Assembly (NCBI GenBank): GCA_025354965.1
Contig: JANXLW010000050.1
Location: forward strand, 1 to 5,733
Direction: 5' to 3'
Length of the DNA: 5,733 nt
From: Betaproteobacteria bacterium
GTDB lineage: Bacteria > Pseudomonadota > Gammaproteobacteria > Burkholderiales > Burkholderiaceae_C
Shown: positions 1-5,733 of the stretch, in pieces
Layout: each line of letters opens with the position of its first letter
Numbering within the stretch: position 1 is the first letter of the stretch
Notes under the pieces: generated by a model
Seen by the model: the letters and a program-made list of their open reading frames with translations, nothing else
Databases searched by the model: none
Told to the model about the DNA's origin: nothing
Made by a program: the position numbers and the translations under genes

Positions 1-2761
1 TCTTGCCGTAACGCACCGGGCGCAATTCACGCAGGGCATCGAAGCTGCTCTGTACCCACTGGTCGTAGAGGCCGCTGGCGGCGCGCCGGGCGTTGAGCTC
101 ATGCAGCTCGGTCGCCTTTTCCTCAAACGGAAAGGCTTGCTCTTCGAGCAGCACGTTGTATTGTTCAAGCTCCAGCTTCTTCAGCTTCTTTGGCCGCTGC
201 GAGCTCATCAGCGCCGTGCCGAAATCGCGGTACACCGCGGCCATGCGGTAGGTCACTGCGGTCGTCACATCGGCCACGCCATAGTCCGCCGCCACGCCAT
301 ACGCTTTCAAGGTCTCTTCCATCCTCGCCTTCTTCAGCTTGAGCTGTTTTTGCAGCGGCTCGGTGAGGGCGATGCTGCGGTAGGCTTGGGCCAGCGGCTC
401 AGCCAGCGCCAGCGCCGCGCTGGCGCCCAGATAGCGCGTGCGATCCGTGCGATCAGTGCCACCCATCTGATCGGCCTGAAAGATATCTTTCATGAGCGCC
501 AACTCGTGCTTGACATTGCCGTCTTCACGAGCCATGTGTGCCAACCGATAGCGCGCCTCCAGCGCCGCCACCAGTGGCTGCGGGTGCTGCGCCAGATAGC
601 GCTCATAAGTTTTCGCTGCGGCGGCGCGGGCGCCGGCTTTTTCATGGTATTCGGCGGCGCGCCAGAGCGCGTCACGCGCTTGCAAAGGGTCCTTGTTGGC
701 CGCCGCGAGGCGCTCGAACTCACCGGCTGCACCAGCCCATTGGCCGCTCTCGACGTAAGCCAGGGCCAGCTTGGCGCCGACCGCTTCCTGCAATGGATGG
801 TTCGGGAAGCGCTGGCGGAAATCTTCCAGCGTGCGCCGTGCGCCGTCCCAATCTTTCAGGGCGATCAATGCGGCGGCGCCGTCGTACTGGGCGGTGGCGT
901 GAACCAACGACAGTGGTGCGACACTGCCGACGCGCATAAAGTGCGCCACCGCCTCGCGTGACTGGCCGGCCGCGCGTGCCTGCTCGCCCTGCTTGTAGAT
1001 CGACGCCGCCTGACGTTCGACCAGGTCTTTGCGCGCCGGGTCGCTCTGCGGTGTGAGATTGAGCACTTCGGCATAAAACTTTTCCGCATGATCGAAGTTG
1101 CCGCGTTCCAACGCACTATGTGCCAGCACGGTCCAGGCGACGCGGCGCTGCGCAGCACCGGCTGCCGGCTGCATATCGAGCACGCGTTGTGCGATGAGCG
1201 TGGCCTGGTCGCCATCGTGCAGCGCGTACAGCGTGTCCGCCGCATCGGCCAGCACCGCGCCAACGCGCGCATCAGCGGGAAAAGCCTGGGCAAAGCGCAA
1301 GGCGCTCGCCACGCCGGCGCGCTGCAGCGCCGGTGTGGCGGCTTCGGCGGCTTTCAACTGCTGTGCATGGCTCAGCAGGGCAGCGTAGCCGGCGTCGGCG
1401 CTCTTCGGGTGAGCCGGATAGTCATAGGCGGTCTTCTCGTACTCAAGCGTGGCCTGCGCAAAACGGGCGTCCTCGAACAGCAGTTCGGCCAGCAGGAAGT
1501 TGGTCTGGGCCGCGTCACCGTCGGTCGGAAATGACTCCAGGTAAAGCCGGTACCAGCGCACCGCCGCCTGGTAATCAGCCGTGTCGCGGCTCCTCTGCGC
1601 GCTGGCGTGGTAGTGCCGCGCCAGCTCGGCCAGGTGGGTCTTGACCAGCGGTTGTGCCGCCTGCCAGGCCAGCGGGCTGGCGCGGCGGAACTCAGCCGCG
1701 GCGCCGTAGTGCGCGACGTATTCCTTTTTTGCGTCCAGTGCCAGATTGGCGAATCCGTTTTGCTCGTAGATGGCGATCACGCGCGCCTGCAGCAGCGGCG
1801 TCTGGCTGTGCAGCGGGTTGCGCCGTGCGAACAGACCGAAAGTATCGGCGGTGTCCTTCACGCGCTCCTGTTTCAGGTAGAGCTCGCCAAGTTGCTGGTA
1901 AACGCGGAACTCATAGCCGCGTCGCAGTGGTGAGTCGATATAGGCCGCAATGGATTCGCCGCCCTGCAGATTGGCCAGGCAGATACTGGTTACGCGAAAA
2001 GTGTCTTCGAGCAACTCGCGGTCGGCGCGCGACAAACCCGCCAGAGTTTCCAGAGCACTATCGTCCTGGTGGCCCGCCAGCTTGACGTCTAGCACGCCAA
2101 AGAACGAGTGCAATGCGTCGTCCAGGCGCGCCTGCTTGAACTGCGCCCAGCCTTGCATGTACAGCGCGCGGTCAAAGTAGGGGCCGCCCGGGCCTGCCGC
2201 CAGCACCGTTGTGTAGGCTTTCTCGGCCGCCTCATAGTCGCGGGCGCTGAACAACAGTTCACCACGACGAAACTGCGCTTCGTCACGCAAAGACGTAGCC
2301 GGGTAGTCCTGTACCAACCGGTTCAGCGTCCTGAGTTCGAGGTCGACCGCACCCACCTGGTCATAGGCACGCGCGAGCTGGTACAGCACGCGGTCGTTAC
2401 CCGGGTCGTTGGGATAAGTTTTCAGGAAGCTCTGGTAGCGCGCAATTGCCGCCCGGTAGTCCGGGTCCTGGCCGATCTCGCCACTGACGCGGTCAGCGCT
2501 GTCCATCTCCAGATCACCAATACGGCGCAGCGCCTGCGCGCGTTGGGGTGCTTCCGGTGCGGCTTCCAGGAATCGGGTGTAAGCCGCTATCGCCTGTGCC
2601 TCGGTGGCAGCAATGCCGACGTCCCGCATCACCACCGGCGGACGGCTGGCCAGGGTCTTGAGCGTCGGCTCATTGTCGGTCGGGCGGCTGGCACAGGCGC
2701 ACAGCAGGCTAATGCCCAGCACGGTCAGCGCCAGCAGGACCCAGCTAGGGTTTGGCCGCAT
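1..2761 (-). CDS. Large TPR-repeat outer-membrane lipoprotein, AglT/GltE-like (3' end outside window)
   Basis: Reading codon by codon from the ATG at 2761 shows one open frame with no stop to the left edge, giving 920 residues; a short C-terminal piece is missing. The N-terminus is a lipoprotein signal: MRPNPS, a hydrophobic core WVLLALTVLGISLL, then a lipobox-like L-C-A-C with Cys23 as the likely lipidated residue (Cys21 is a less likely alternative). Ala at +2 predicts sorting to the outer membrane. TPR-like repeats fill about 45-240 (e.g. YRAAIARYQSFLKTYPNDP, LYMQGWAQFKQARLDDALHS), about 396-465 and about 555-750 (e.g. YERYLAQHPQPLVAALEARY). Two blocks stand apart: about 244-353, containing SRADRELLEDTFRVTSI and YEFRVYQQLGELYLKQERVK, and a helical C-terminal block about 814-920 with LEQYNVLLEEQAFPFEEKA and YDQWVQSSFDALRELRPVRY. 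I recall similar C-terminal blocks from large TPR proteins annotated as AglT/GltE-like in Myxococcus and in gammaproteobacterial ExbB/ExbD-linked clusters. No catalytic motif is visible. A scaffold of an envelope machine is the inferred role. The gene overlaps its upstream neighbour by 17 nt. Confidence 0.88.
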   Translation of the reverse strand, partial: MRPNPSWVLLALTVLGISLLCACASRPTDNEPTLKTLASRPPVVMRDVGIAATEAQAIAAYTRFLEAAPEAPQRAQALRRIGDLEMDSADRVSGEIGQDPDYRAAIARYQSFLKTYPNDPGNDRVLYQLARAYDQVGAVDLELRTLNRLVQDYPATSLRDEAQFRRGELLFSARDYEAAEKAYTTVLAAGPGGPYFDRALYMQGWAQFKQARLDDALHSFFGVLDVKLAGHQDDSALETLAGLSRADRELLEDTFRVTSICLANLQGGESIAAYIDSPLRRGYEFRVYQQLGELYLKQERVKDTADTFGLFARRNPLHSQTPLLQARVIAIYEQNGFANLALDAKKEYVAHYGAAAEFRRASPLAWQAAQPLVKTHLAELARHYHASAQRSRDTADYQAAVRWYRLYLESFPTDGDAAQTNFLLAELLFEDARFAQATLEYEKTAYDYPAHPKSADAGYAALLSHAQQLKAAEAATPALQRAGVASALRFAQAFPADARVGAVLADAADTLYALHDGDQATLIAQRVLDMQPAAGAAQRRVAWTVLAHSALERGNFDHAEKFYAEVLNLTPQSDPARKDLVERQAASIYKQGEQARAAGQSREAVAHFMRVGSVAPLSLVHATAQYDGAAALIALKDWDGARRTLEDFRQRFPNHPLQEAVGAKLALAYVESGQWAGAAGEFERLAAANKDPLQARDALWRAAEYHEKAGARAAAAKTYERYLAQHPQPLVAALEARYRLAHMAREDGNVKHELALMKDIFQADQMGGTDRTDRTRYLGASAALALAEPLAQAYRSIALTEPLQKQLKLKKARMEETLKAYGVAADYGVADVTTAVTYRMAAVYRDFGTALMSSQRPKKLKKLELEQYNVLLEEQAFPFEEKATELHELNARRAASGLYDQWVQSSFDALRELRPVRYGK
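437..454 (-). repeat. Two tandem copies of a 9-nt unit inside the large TPR gene
   Basis: The plus-strand unit cgtgcgatc occurs twice in a row (437-445 and 446-454), in frame, and encodes the doubled tripeptide in GGTDRTDRTRYLG (about residues 766-778). It looks like a small in-frame duplication in the linker between the last TPR array and the C-terminal helical block. It keeps the reading frame and is probably harmless. Confidence 0.6.
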
Positions 2762-4670
2762 GCTGTGCATCCTGTTTGCCTTGCGGCTGCTCCGGCGTTT
2801 GCTCATTGGCGCGGTCATAGAGCTGCGCCAGCGCAAAGCGGGCCTGCGTCGAATAGCCGGCCAGACGCTCCTTCTGGCGTACCAGTTCGTCGACGGCGAT
2901 CTCCTGTAATGCCACCTGTTGCTGCTGGCTCAGTGCGGCGAGCCGCGCCGTCAGGCTCTGCAGCAGGGGATCGAGTGCCGCGATGCGTCTGGCGAAGGCC
3001 TCGAAGCGTAGCGGCTCGTCGCGCTGCGCCTGCGCCAGTGCGGCGTCACTCCGGTGCGCCTGCTCCAGCTGATCGGCAATGGCCTGCAGCTCCTTGTTAG
3101 CCGCCCACAAGCGCTGCGGAAAGTCCTGCGCCAGTTGCCAGTTCAGCGCTCCGGCAGCGAGTCGCAGTCGCTCGCGCGCCGGCAGCAGTTCGGGGTCGGA
3201 GTCGGCGACAACGGCGCGCACGCTCGCCACCCGCGCCAGCAGTTCAAGTTGTTTTGCGTCGGCAAACGCCACGCCGTCCGCGGCCTCTTCGCCTTGCGCG
3301 ACCTCGGCGACGACTGCAGCCCGGCGTGTGCGCAGTGCGCTCAGATCGATTTCGCTGGCGCGTGCCCGCACCTGTGGCAGACGCAGCGCAAACGCCTTGC
3401 GGCGCGTCTCCAGCATGTCGTCGAAGACCGAGAGTTTGTCACGCCAGTCATCCAGATTCTTCTCCAGATAGCGCAAGTCGCGGTAGTTCTTGAAAGCCTC
3501 CTGGAATTCGTGTTGCGCCAGCAACTGCGCCAGGTGATTCGCATGCGGAAACTCGGGCAGTTCGCGCATCTGCCAGAACCAGCCCATCTCGGCGCCGGGG
3601 TTGCGCGCCAGCAGCGCATCCAGCAGCGTGCCTGAACGGATCGCCGCAATCGATTCGTCCAGCGCACTACTCTCTCGGGTGAAGGTGGCAATCGCCTTTT
3701 GGTAGTGCGCCAGTGCCTGGCCGTGGGCGCCCAGCTCGGTGTAGGCAAAGGGGATGGCAATCTGTGCTTCCAGCGCCGCTGAGTCGCTGACCTCGCGCTG
3801 TGCGAGTTCGGTCCAGGGACCCAGCGCCAGTTCGGGCTGATGCAGCGCCTGCGCCGCCCAGCCCAGCCCCAGCAGTGCCTTGTTGGACTGCAGACCCTGC
3901 AAGCGCACGCGCTCAAAGTAAGTGCGAGCGGCTTGCGGCTGCTGCTCGCTCAGCGCGGCAAAACCGAGCGCCAGGTCGGCGCGGTCGCGCAGACTGCGCA
4001 GCTCCTCAGTCCCGGCCGTCGCCAGGCCTAACTCATTGAGTACGGCCATGCCACGGCTGGGGTCACCGGACTTGATCAGCGCAACGCCCAGGTTGAAGCG
4101 TGCATAACGTGCGCTCTGAAGCTTGCCATCCACGCCCTCCAGCAGTCTGACCGCACTGGCATAGTCGGCGCGCGCCATCAACAGGTTGGACTGCAGCAGC
4201 ACGCGGTCTTCCTGCAACTCGGGCGACAACTGGTCACCGACATGACTCAGTGCCTCTTGCGCCGGCGCCAGGTAGCCGCGCTGGAAGCGGATCTTGGCCA
4301 GATAAAACCAGGCACGGTCGCGTACCGGCGGCGCAGCGCCCTGCGCTATCAGTTGGCTAAAGATTTGCCCGGCCTCACGCTCCAATCCGTACGACAACAG
4401 CAGGCCGCCACGTAACACCTCGGCCTCTTCGGTGTGGTGGGCAACACGGTCGAAATGTTGTGACACCATCAGGTTCGTCACCGACGTGAAGTAGTGGTCC
4501 TGAAAGAAGTGGAACAGTGCATCGCCGTAGTGCGGGTCTTTGATTTCATGGGCCGGCTCGCTGGCGCTGCTGGCGGCCGCCAGCGCAGTTGCGCTGAACA
4601 CTGCTTGCGCAGCCCACAGCACAGCAGCCAACCGGCGCAGCGTGAGACGATGGCGGGGTGACAAGCGCAT
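2745..4670 (-). CDS. Exported TPR-repeat protein with coiled-coil C-terminal half
   Basis: A 641-residue protein from ATG at 4670 to TAG at 2747-2745. Residues 1-32 form a Sec signal peptide: an Arg-rich n-region (RHRLTLRR), a hydrophobic core LAAVLWAAQAVFSATALA, and probable cleavage after the ALA at about 31. No lipobox Cys follows, so a soluble periplasmic protein is expected. Residues 45-75 carry a conserved-looking block (DPHYGDALFHFFQDHYF). Residues about 85-335 are degenerate TPR-like helical hairpins, for example RAWFYLAKIRFQRGYLAPAQ, RYARFNLGVALIKSGDPSRG, LALGFAALSEQQPQAARTYF and ALAHYQKAIATF. A non-TPR block follows at 361-405 (MGWFWQMRELPEFPHANHL, then HEFQEAFKNYRDLRYLEKN). Residues about 405-600 are charged and helical, rich in Ala, Leu, Arg and Gln, suggesting coiled coils. 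A final hairpin (YSTQARFALAQLYDR, about 606-620) precedes a disordered Gln-rich tail. There is no enzyme motif, so a scaffold role in the periplasm is inferred. No Shine-Dalgarno precedes the ATG, which lies only 6 nt after the upstream stop, so translation is probably coupled. The 3' end overlaps the next gene by 17 nt. Confidence 0.9.
   Translation of the reverse strand: MRLSPRHRLTLRRLAAVLWAAQAVFSATALAAASSASEPAHEIKDPHYGDALFHFFQDHYFTSVTNLMVSQHFDRVAHHTEEAEVLRGGLLLSYGLEREAGQIFSQLIAQGAAPPVRDRAWFYLAKIRFQRGYLAPAQEALSHVGDQLSPELQEDRVLLQSNLLMARADYASAVRLLEGVDGKLQSARYARFNLGVALIKSGDPSRGMAVLNELGLATAGTEELRSLRDRADLALGFAALSEQQPQAARTYFERVRLQGLQSNKALLGLGWAAQALHQPELALGPWTELAQREVSDSAALEAQIAIPFAYTELGAHGQALAHYQKAIATFTRESSALDESIAAIRSGTLLDALLARNPGAEMGWFWQMRELPEFPHANHLAQLLAQHEFQEAFKNYRDLRYLEKNLDDWRDKLSVFDDMLETRRKAFALRLPQVRARASEIDLSALRTRRAAVVAEVAQGEEAADGVAFADAKQLELLARVASVRAVVADSDPELLPARERLRLAAGALNWQLAQDFPQRLWAANKELQAIADQLEQAHRSDAALAQAQRDEPLRFEAFARRIAALDPLLQSLTARLAALSQQQQVALQEIAVDELVRQKERLAGYSTQARFALAQLYDRANEQTPEQPQGKQDAQHAAKP
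2770..2773 (-). promoter_or_regulatory. Ribosome-binding site for the large TPR lipoprotein, inside the upstream gene
   Basis: On the minus strand AGGA lies 8 nt before the ATG at 2761. The same stretch contains a second in-frame ATG at 2770, which has its own AAGG (2779-2782) 8 nt upstream and would add only Met-His-Ser. A third in-frame ATG at 2806 would add a basic extension ahead of the signal peptide. The 2761 start gives the most typical lipoprotein n-region, but the 2770 start is nearly as plausible. All lie inside the 3' end of the upstream TPR gene. Confidence 0.55.
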
Positions 4671-4676
4671 GGCTGT

Positions 4677-5267
4677 TTACTGCCAGAGCTTGACGTCGAA
4701 CTCGGGTTGCAACTTGGCAGAAGAGTCCCGGATGCGCAGCTCGATGTATTTTGCTTCGGTGGTTTTTTCAAACCTGACCGTGGCGCCGCGCTTGTAGTCG
4801 CGCTCGTGCGGCCCCTGGCCGGTGAAGAACGCCACCAGCTCATGCTCGCCGTTGCGCAGGTTGCCCAGGTAGAGACGCTGCACGCCACCGCGGTGCAGCG
4901 CCTGCACCTCCAGCGGTGTGTAGAGATAGTTGGCAATGAGCTTGTCATCAAGTTTGACCTGCACCGAATCAAGCTCGAACATCTTGCCCACGTCCATCGA
5001 CACAAACAGCGCCACCTGCGTGTTGGCCGGGAACAGCAGTTCTTCTTCCAGCACCAGCAGGTCGCGGTTGAGCTTGATGACGTCACTCTTGACGTCCTGG
5101 ATGCGGTTGTCGAGCGCTGCCGGTTCGCCGGTTGCTGGCAACTGAGGTGTCATCGCAGAAGATGCGGCAGTGAGCGCCGACGCAGAGGTGTCAGCGCCCC
5201 AGGCGCAGCAGCACAGGGCATCGAAGCAAAAAAGGCTGGCAATCAGAAGGCGCTGGCAATGGATCAT
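4677..5267 (-). CDS. Conserved exported protein with coiled coil and beta-rich domain (function unknown; homologues sometimes labelled AraC-family)
   Basis: A 196-residue protein running from ATG at 5267 to TAA at 4679-4677. Residues 1-24 look like a Sec signal peptide: a short basic start (MIHCQR), a hydrophobic stretch LLIASLFCFDALCCCAW, then a small-residue site near G24/A25. The cysteine run makes a lipoprotein signal possible but not canonical. A low-complexity Ala/Ser/Thr/Pro linker (about 25-50) precedes a probable short coiled coil at about 52-79 (LDNRIQDVKSDVIKLNRDLL, then VLEEELLFP). The rest, about 83-196, is predominantly beta, with conserved-looking blocks ELDSVQVKLDD, ALHRGGVQRLYLGNL, GEHELVAFFTG and DYKRGATVRFE. 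I recognise these from a proteobacterial family usually found directly before TPR genes. Some database entries for such proteins carry an 'AraC family regulator' label, but I see no helix-turn-helix here and the signal peptide argues against DNA binding. A periplasmic adaptor that binds the neighbouring TPR proteins is the likely role, by inference only. The gene lies 12 nt after the barrel gene and 6 nt before the next gene. Confidence 0.85.
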   Translation of the reverse strand: MIHCQRLLIASLFCFDALCCCAWGADTSASALTAASSAMTPQLPATGEPAALDNRIQDVKSDVIKLNRDLLVLEEELLFPANTQVALFVSMDVGKMFELDSVQVKLDDKLIANYLYTPLEVQALHRGGVQRLYLGNLRNGEHELVAFFTGQGPHERDYKRGATVRFEKTTEAKYIELRIRDSSAKLQPEFDVKLWQ

Positions 5268-5275
5268 GGGTCGGG

Positions 5276-5278
5276 CTC
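5276..5278 (-). promoter_or_regulatory. Weak ribosome-binding site for the 4677-5267 gene
   Basis: On the minus strand a GAG core lies 8 nt before the ATG at 5267, immediately after the TGA of the barrel gene. It is a minimal Shine-Dalgarno. With only 12 nt between the genes, initiation probably relies partly on ribosomes finishing the upstream gene. Confidence 0.35.
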
Positions 5279-5279
5279 G

Positions 5280-5733
5280 TCAATAAGTGGCGGTCACGTA
5301 CAACTGCAGTACGTTGGCGTTGTAGTCGTACAGGCCGCCGCTGCGGATGTCGGTGAAATCGCTGAATTTGTAACGCTGGTATTCGTACGCGCCGTTGAGC
5401 TTGACCTCATACTGGCCCGGCACCTTGCGCAGCGTGTAGGCCAGTTTTGCGCCCAGACTCATGCTGTTGAAGCTGCTGAGTTGCCGGTTGCGCGAGACGT
5501 ACAGGGTCTCGGTGCTGGCATTGTCGCTATAGAACAATGCATGCTGCTGCCTGTAGTAGCGCACAAAGGTGTCGGCCAGCCAGGTTTCGCCAACGTAGCG
5601 GCTATAACCGAGCTCGGCGGTGTGTGCCTTGATGTCCCAGGTGTCCCAGAAGTAGCGGTACTCGGCGCGCACCGCGTCGCGGCCGCCCAGGTTGCCGATG
5701 GCACGGAACTTCACGGCGCGCGATGAGCGCGTG
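5280..5733 (-). CDS. DUF3570-type outer-membrane beta-barrel protein, C-terminal part (5' end outside window)
   Basis: This is the last 150 residues of a gene that enters from the right edge and ends at a TGA at 5282-5280. The frame is open to the edge. An in-frame GTG at 5714 is internal, because the residues before it (TRSSRAVKFR) continue the same pattern. The segment shows alternating polar and aromatic strands typical of an outer-membrane barrel: YRYFWDTWDIKAHTAELGYS, then WLADTFVRYYRQQHALFYSD, then SRNRQLSSFNSMSLGAKL, ending in the aromatic-terminated strand LQLYVTATY*. The WDIKAHTAELG and 'SR(D/N)(R/K)(Q/E)LSSF' patterns are what I recall from the DUF3570 family, whose members are about 400 residues and often sit near a small DUF4266 lipoprotein and a thioredoxin-like protein. 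The molecular role of the family is not known. The final Tyr fits the usual C-terminal aromatic signal for barrel insertion by BAM, although it is Tyr rather than Phe. It lies 12 nt upstream of the next gene and is probably co-transcribed with it. The family call is from remembered motifs, not a search. Confidence 0.82.
   Translation of the reverse strand, partial: TRSSRAVKFRAIGNLGGRDAVRAEYRYFWDTWDIKAHTAELGYSRYVGETWLADTFVRYYRQQHALFYSDNASTETLYVSRNRQLSSFNSMSLGAKLAYTLRKVPGQYEVKLNGAYEYQRYKFSDFTDIRSGGLYDYNANVLQLYVTATY

Noticed and set aside
101..961. Plus-strand ORF of 286 codons
   Set aside because: It is antisense to the C-terminal half of the large TPR gene, whose minus-strand frame is open throughout and has clear TPR patterns.
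865..1293. Minus-strand ORF of 142 codons
   Set aside because: It is in a different minus-strand frame inside the large TPR gene; the Arg/Cys/Ser-rich product is typical of an out-of-frame translation.
2108..3100. Plus-strand ORF of 330 codons
   Set aside because: It is antisense to the overlap of the two TPR genes, its translation becomes Arg/Pro/Ala-rich low complexity, and no start context or family features are visible.
3341..3916. Minus-strand ORF of 191 codons
   Set aside because: It is an out-of-frame Arg/Trp-rich translation within the 641-residue TPR gene.
5078..5085. Palindrome tgacgtca, with a second gacgtc close by, as a possible operator
   Set aside because: It lies in the middle of the small beta protein's coding sequence and encodes its coiled coil; there is no nearby promoter or start for it to control.
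4707..5726. Plus-strand ORF of 339 codons
   Set aside because: It lies opposite two well-supported minus-strand genes, crosses their junction, and its translation is Val/Gln/Ala-rich with no domain or signal; it is an antisense shadow produced by high GC.
1..5733. Terminator hairpins, CRISPR arrays, tRNA, insertion-sequence ends or attachment sites
   Set aside because: The genes are nearly contiguous and the only non-coding stretches are 12 and 6 nt; no such structure was seen on reading through the window.

Overview
The window is a dense, high-GC stretch in which every supported gene lies on the minus strand, so transcription runs from the right edge (5733) to the left edge (1). Base composition, codon use (mostly G or C at third positions) and the protein families point to a Proteobacterium, most likely in the Gammaproteobacteria in the broad sense, which includes the former Betaproteobacteria. 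No rRNA, tRNA or taxon-specific marker is present, so this placement is an inference.

In transcription order the layout is: (1) the C-terminal 150 residues of a DUF3570-type outer-membrane beta-barrel protein, cut by the right edge (5280-5733); (2) a 196-residue exported protein with a short coiled coil followed by a beta-rich domain (4677-5267); (3) a 641-residue exported protein with TPR-like repeats and a long helical, coiled-coil-prone C-terminal half (2745-4670); (4) a very large TPR lipoprotein, at least 920 residues, cut by the left edge (1-2761). The gaps are 12 nt, 6 nt and a 17-nt overlap. No intergenic space can hold a promoter or terminator, so the four genes look like the middle of one operon. 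The true promoter and the last genes lie outside the window.

All four products carry, or very probably carry, export signals and none has a recognisable enzyme motif. The set reads as a cell-envelope assembly: an outer-membrane barrel, a small periplasmic beta protein, a soluble periplasmic TPR/coiled-coil scaffold and an outer-membrane-anchored TPR superscaffold. From memory, related TPR proteins sit next to ExbB/ExbD/TolQR-like motor genes and resemble the AglT/GltE class of the Myxococcus gliding (Agl-Glt) machinery. The proposal is that this is a Glt-like or TonB-like energised envelope machine of unknown function. It depends on genes beyond position 1 that cannot be seen here.

The long plus-strand ORFs are antisense shadows of the minus-strand genes. 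No mobile element, CRISPR array, RNA gene or substantial non-coding region was found.
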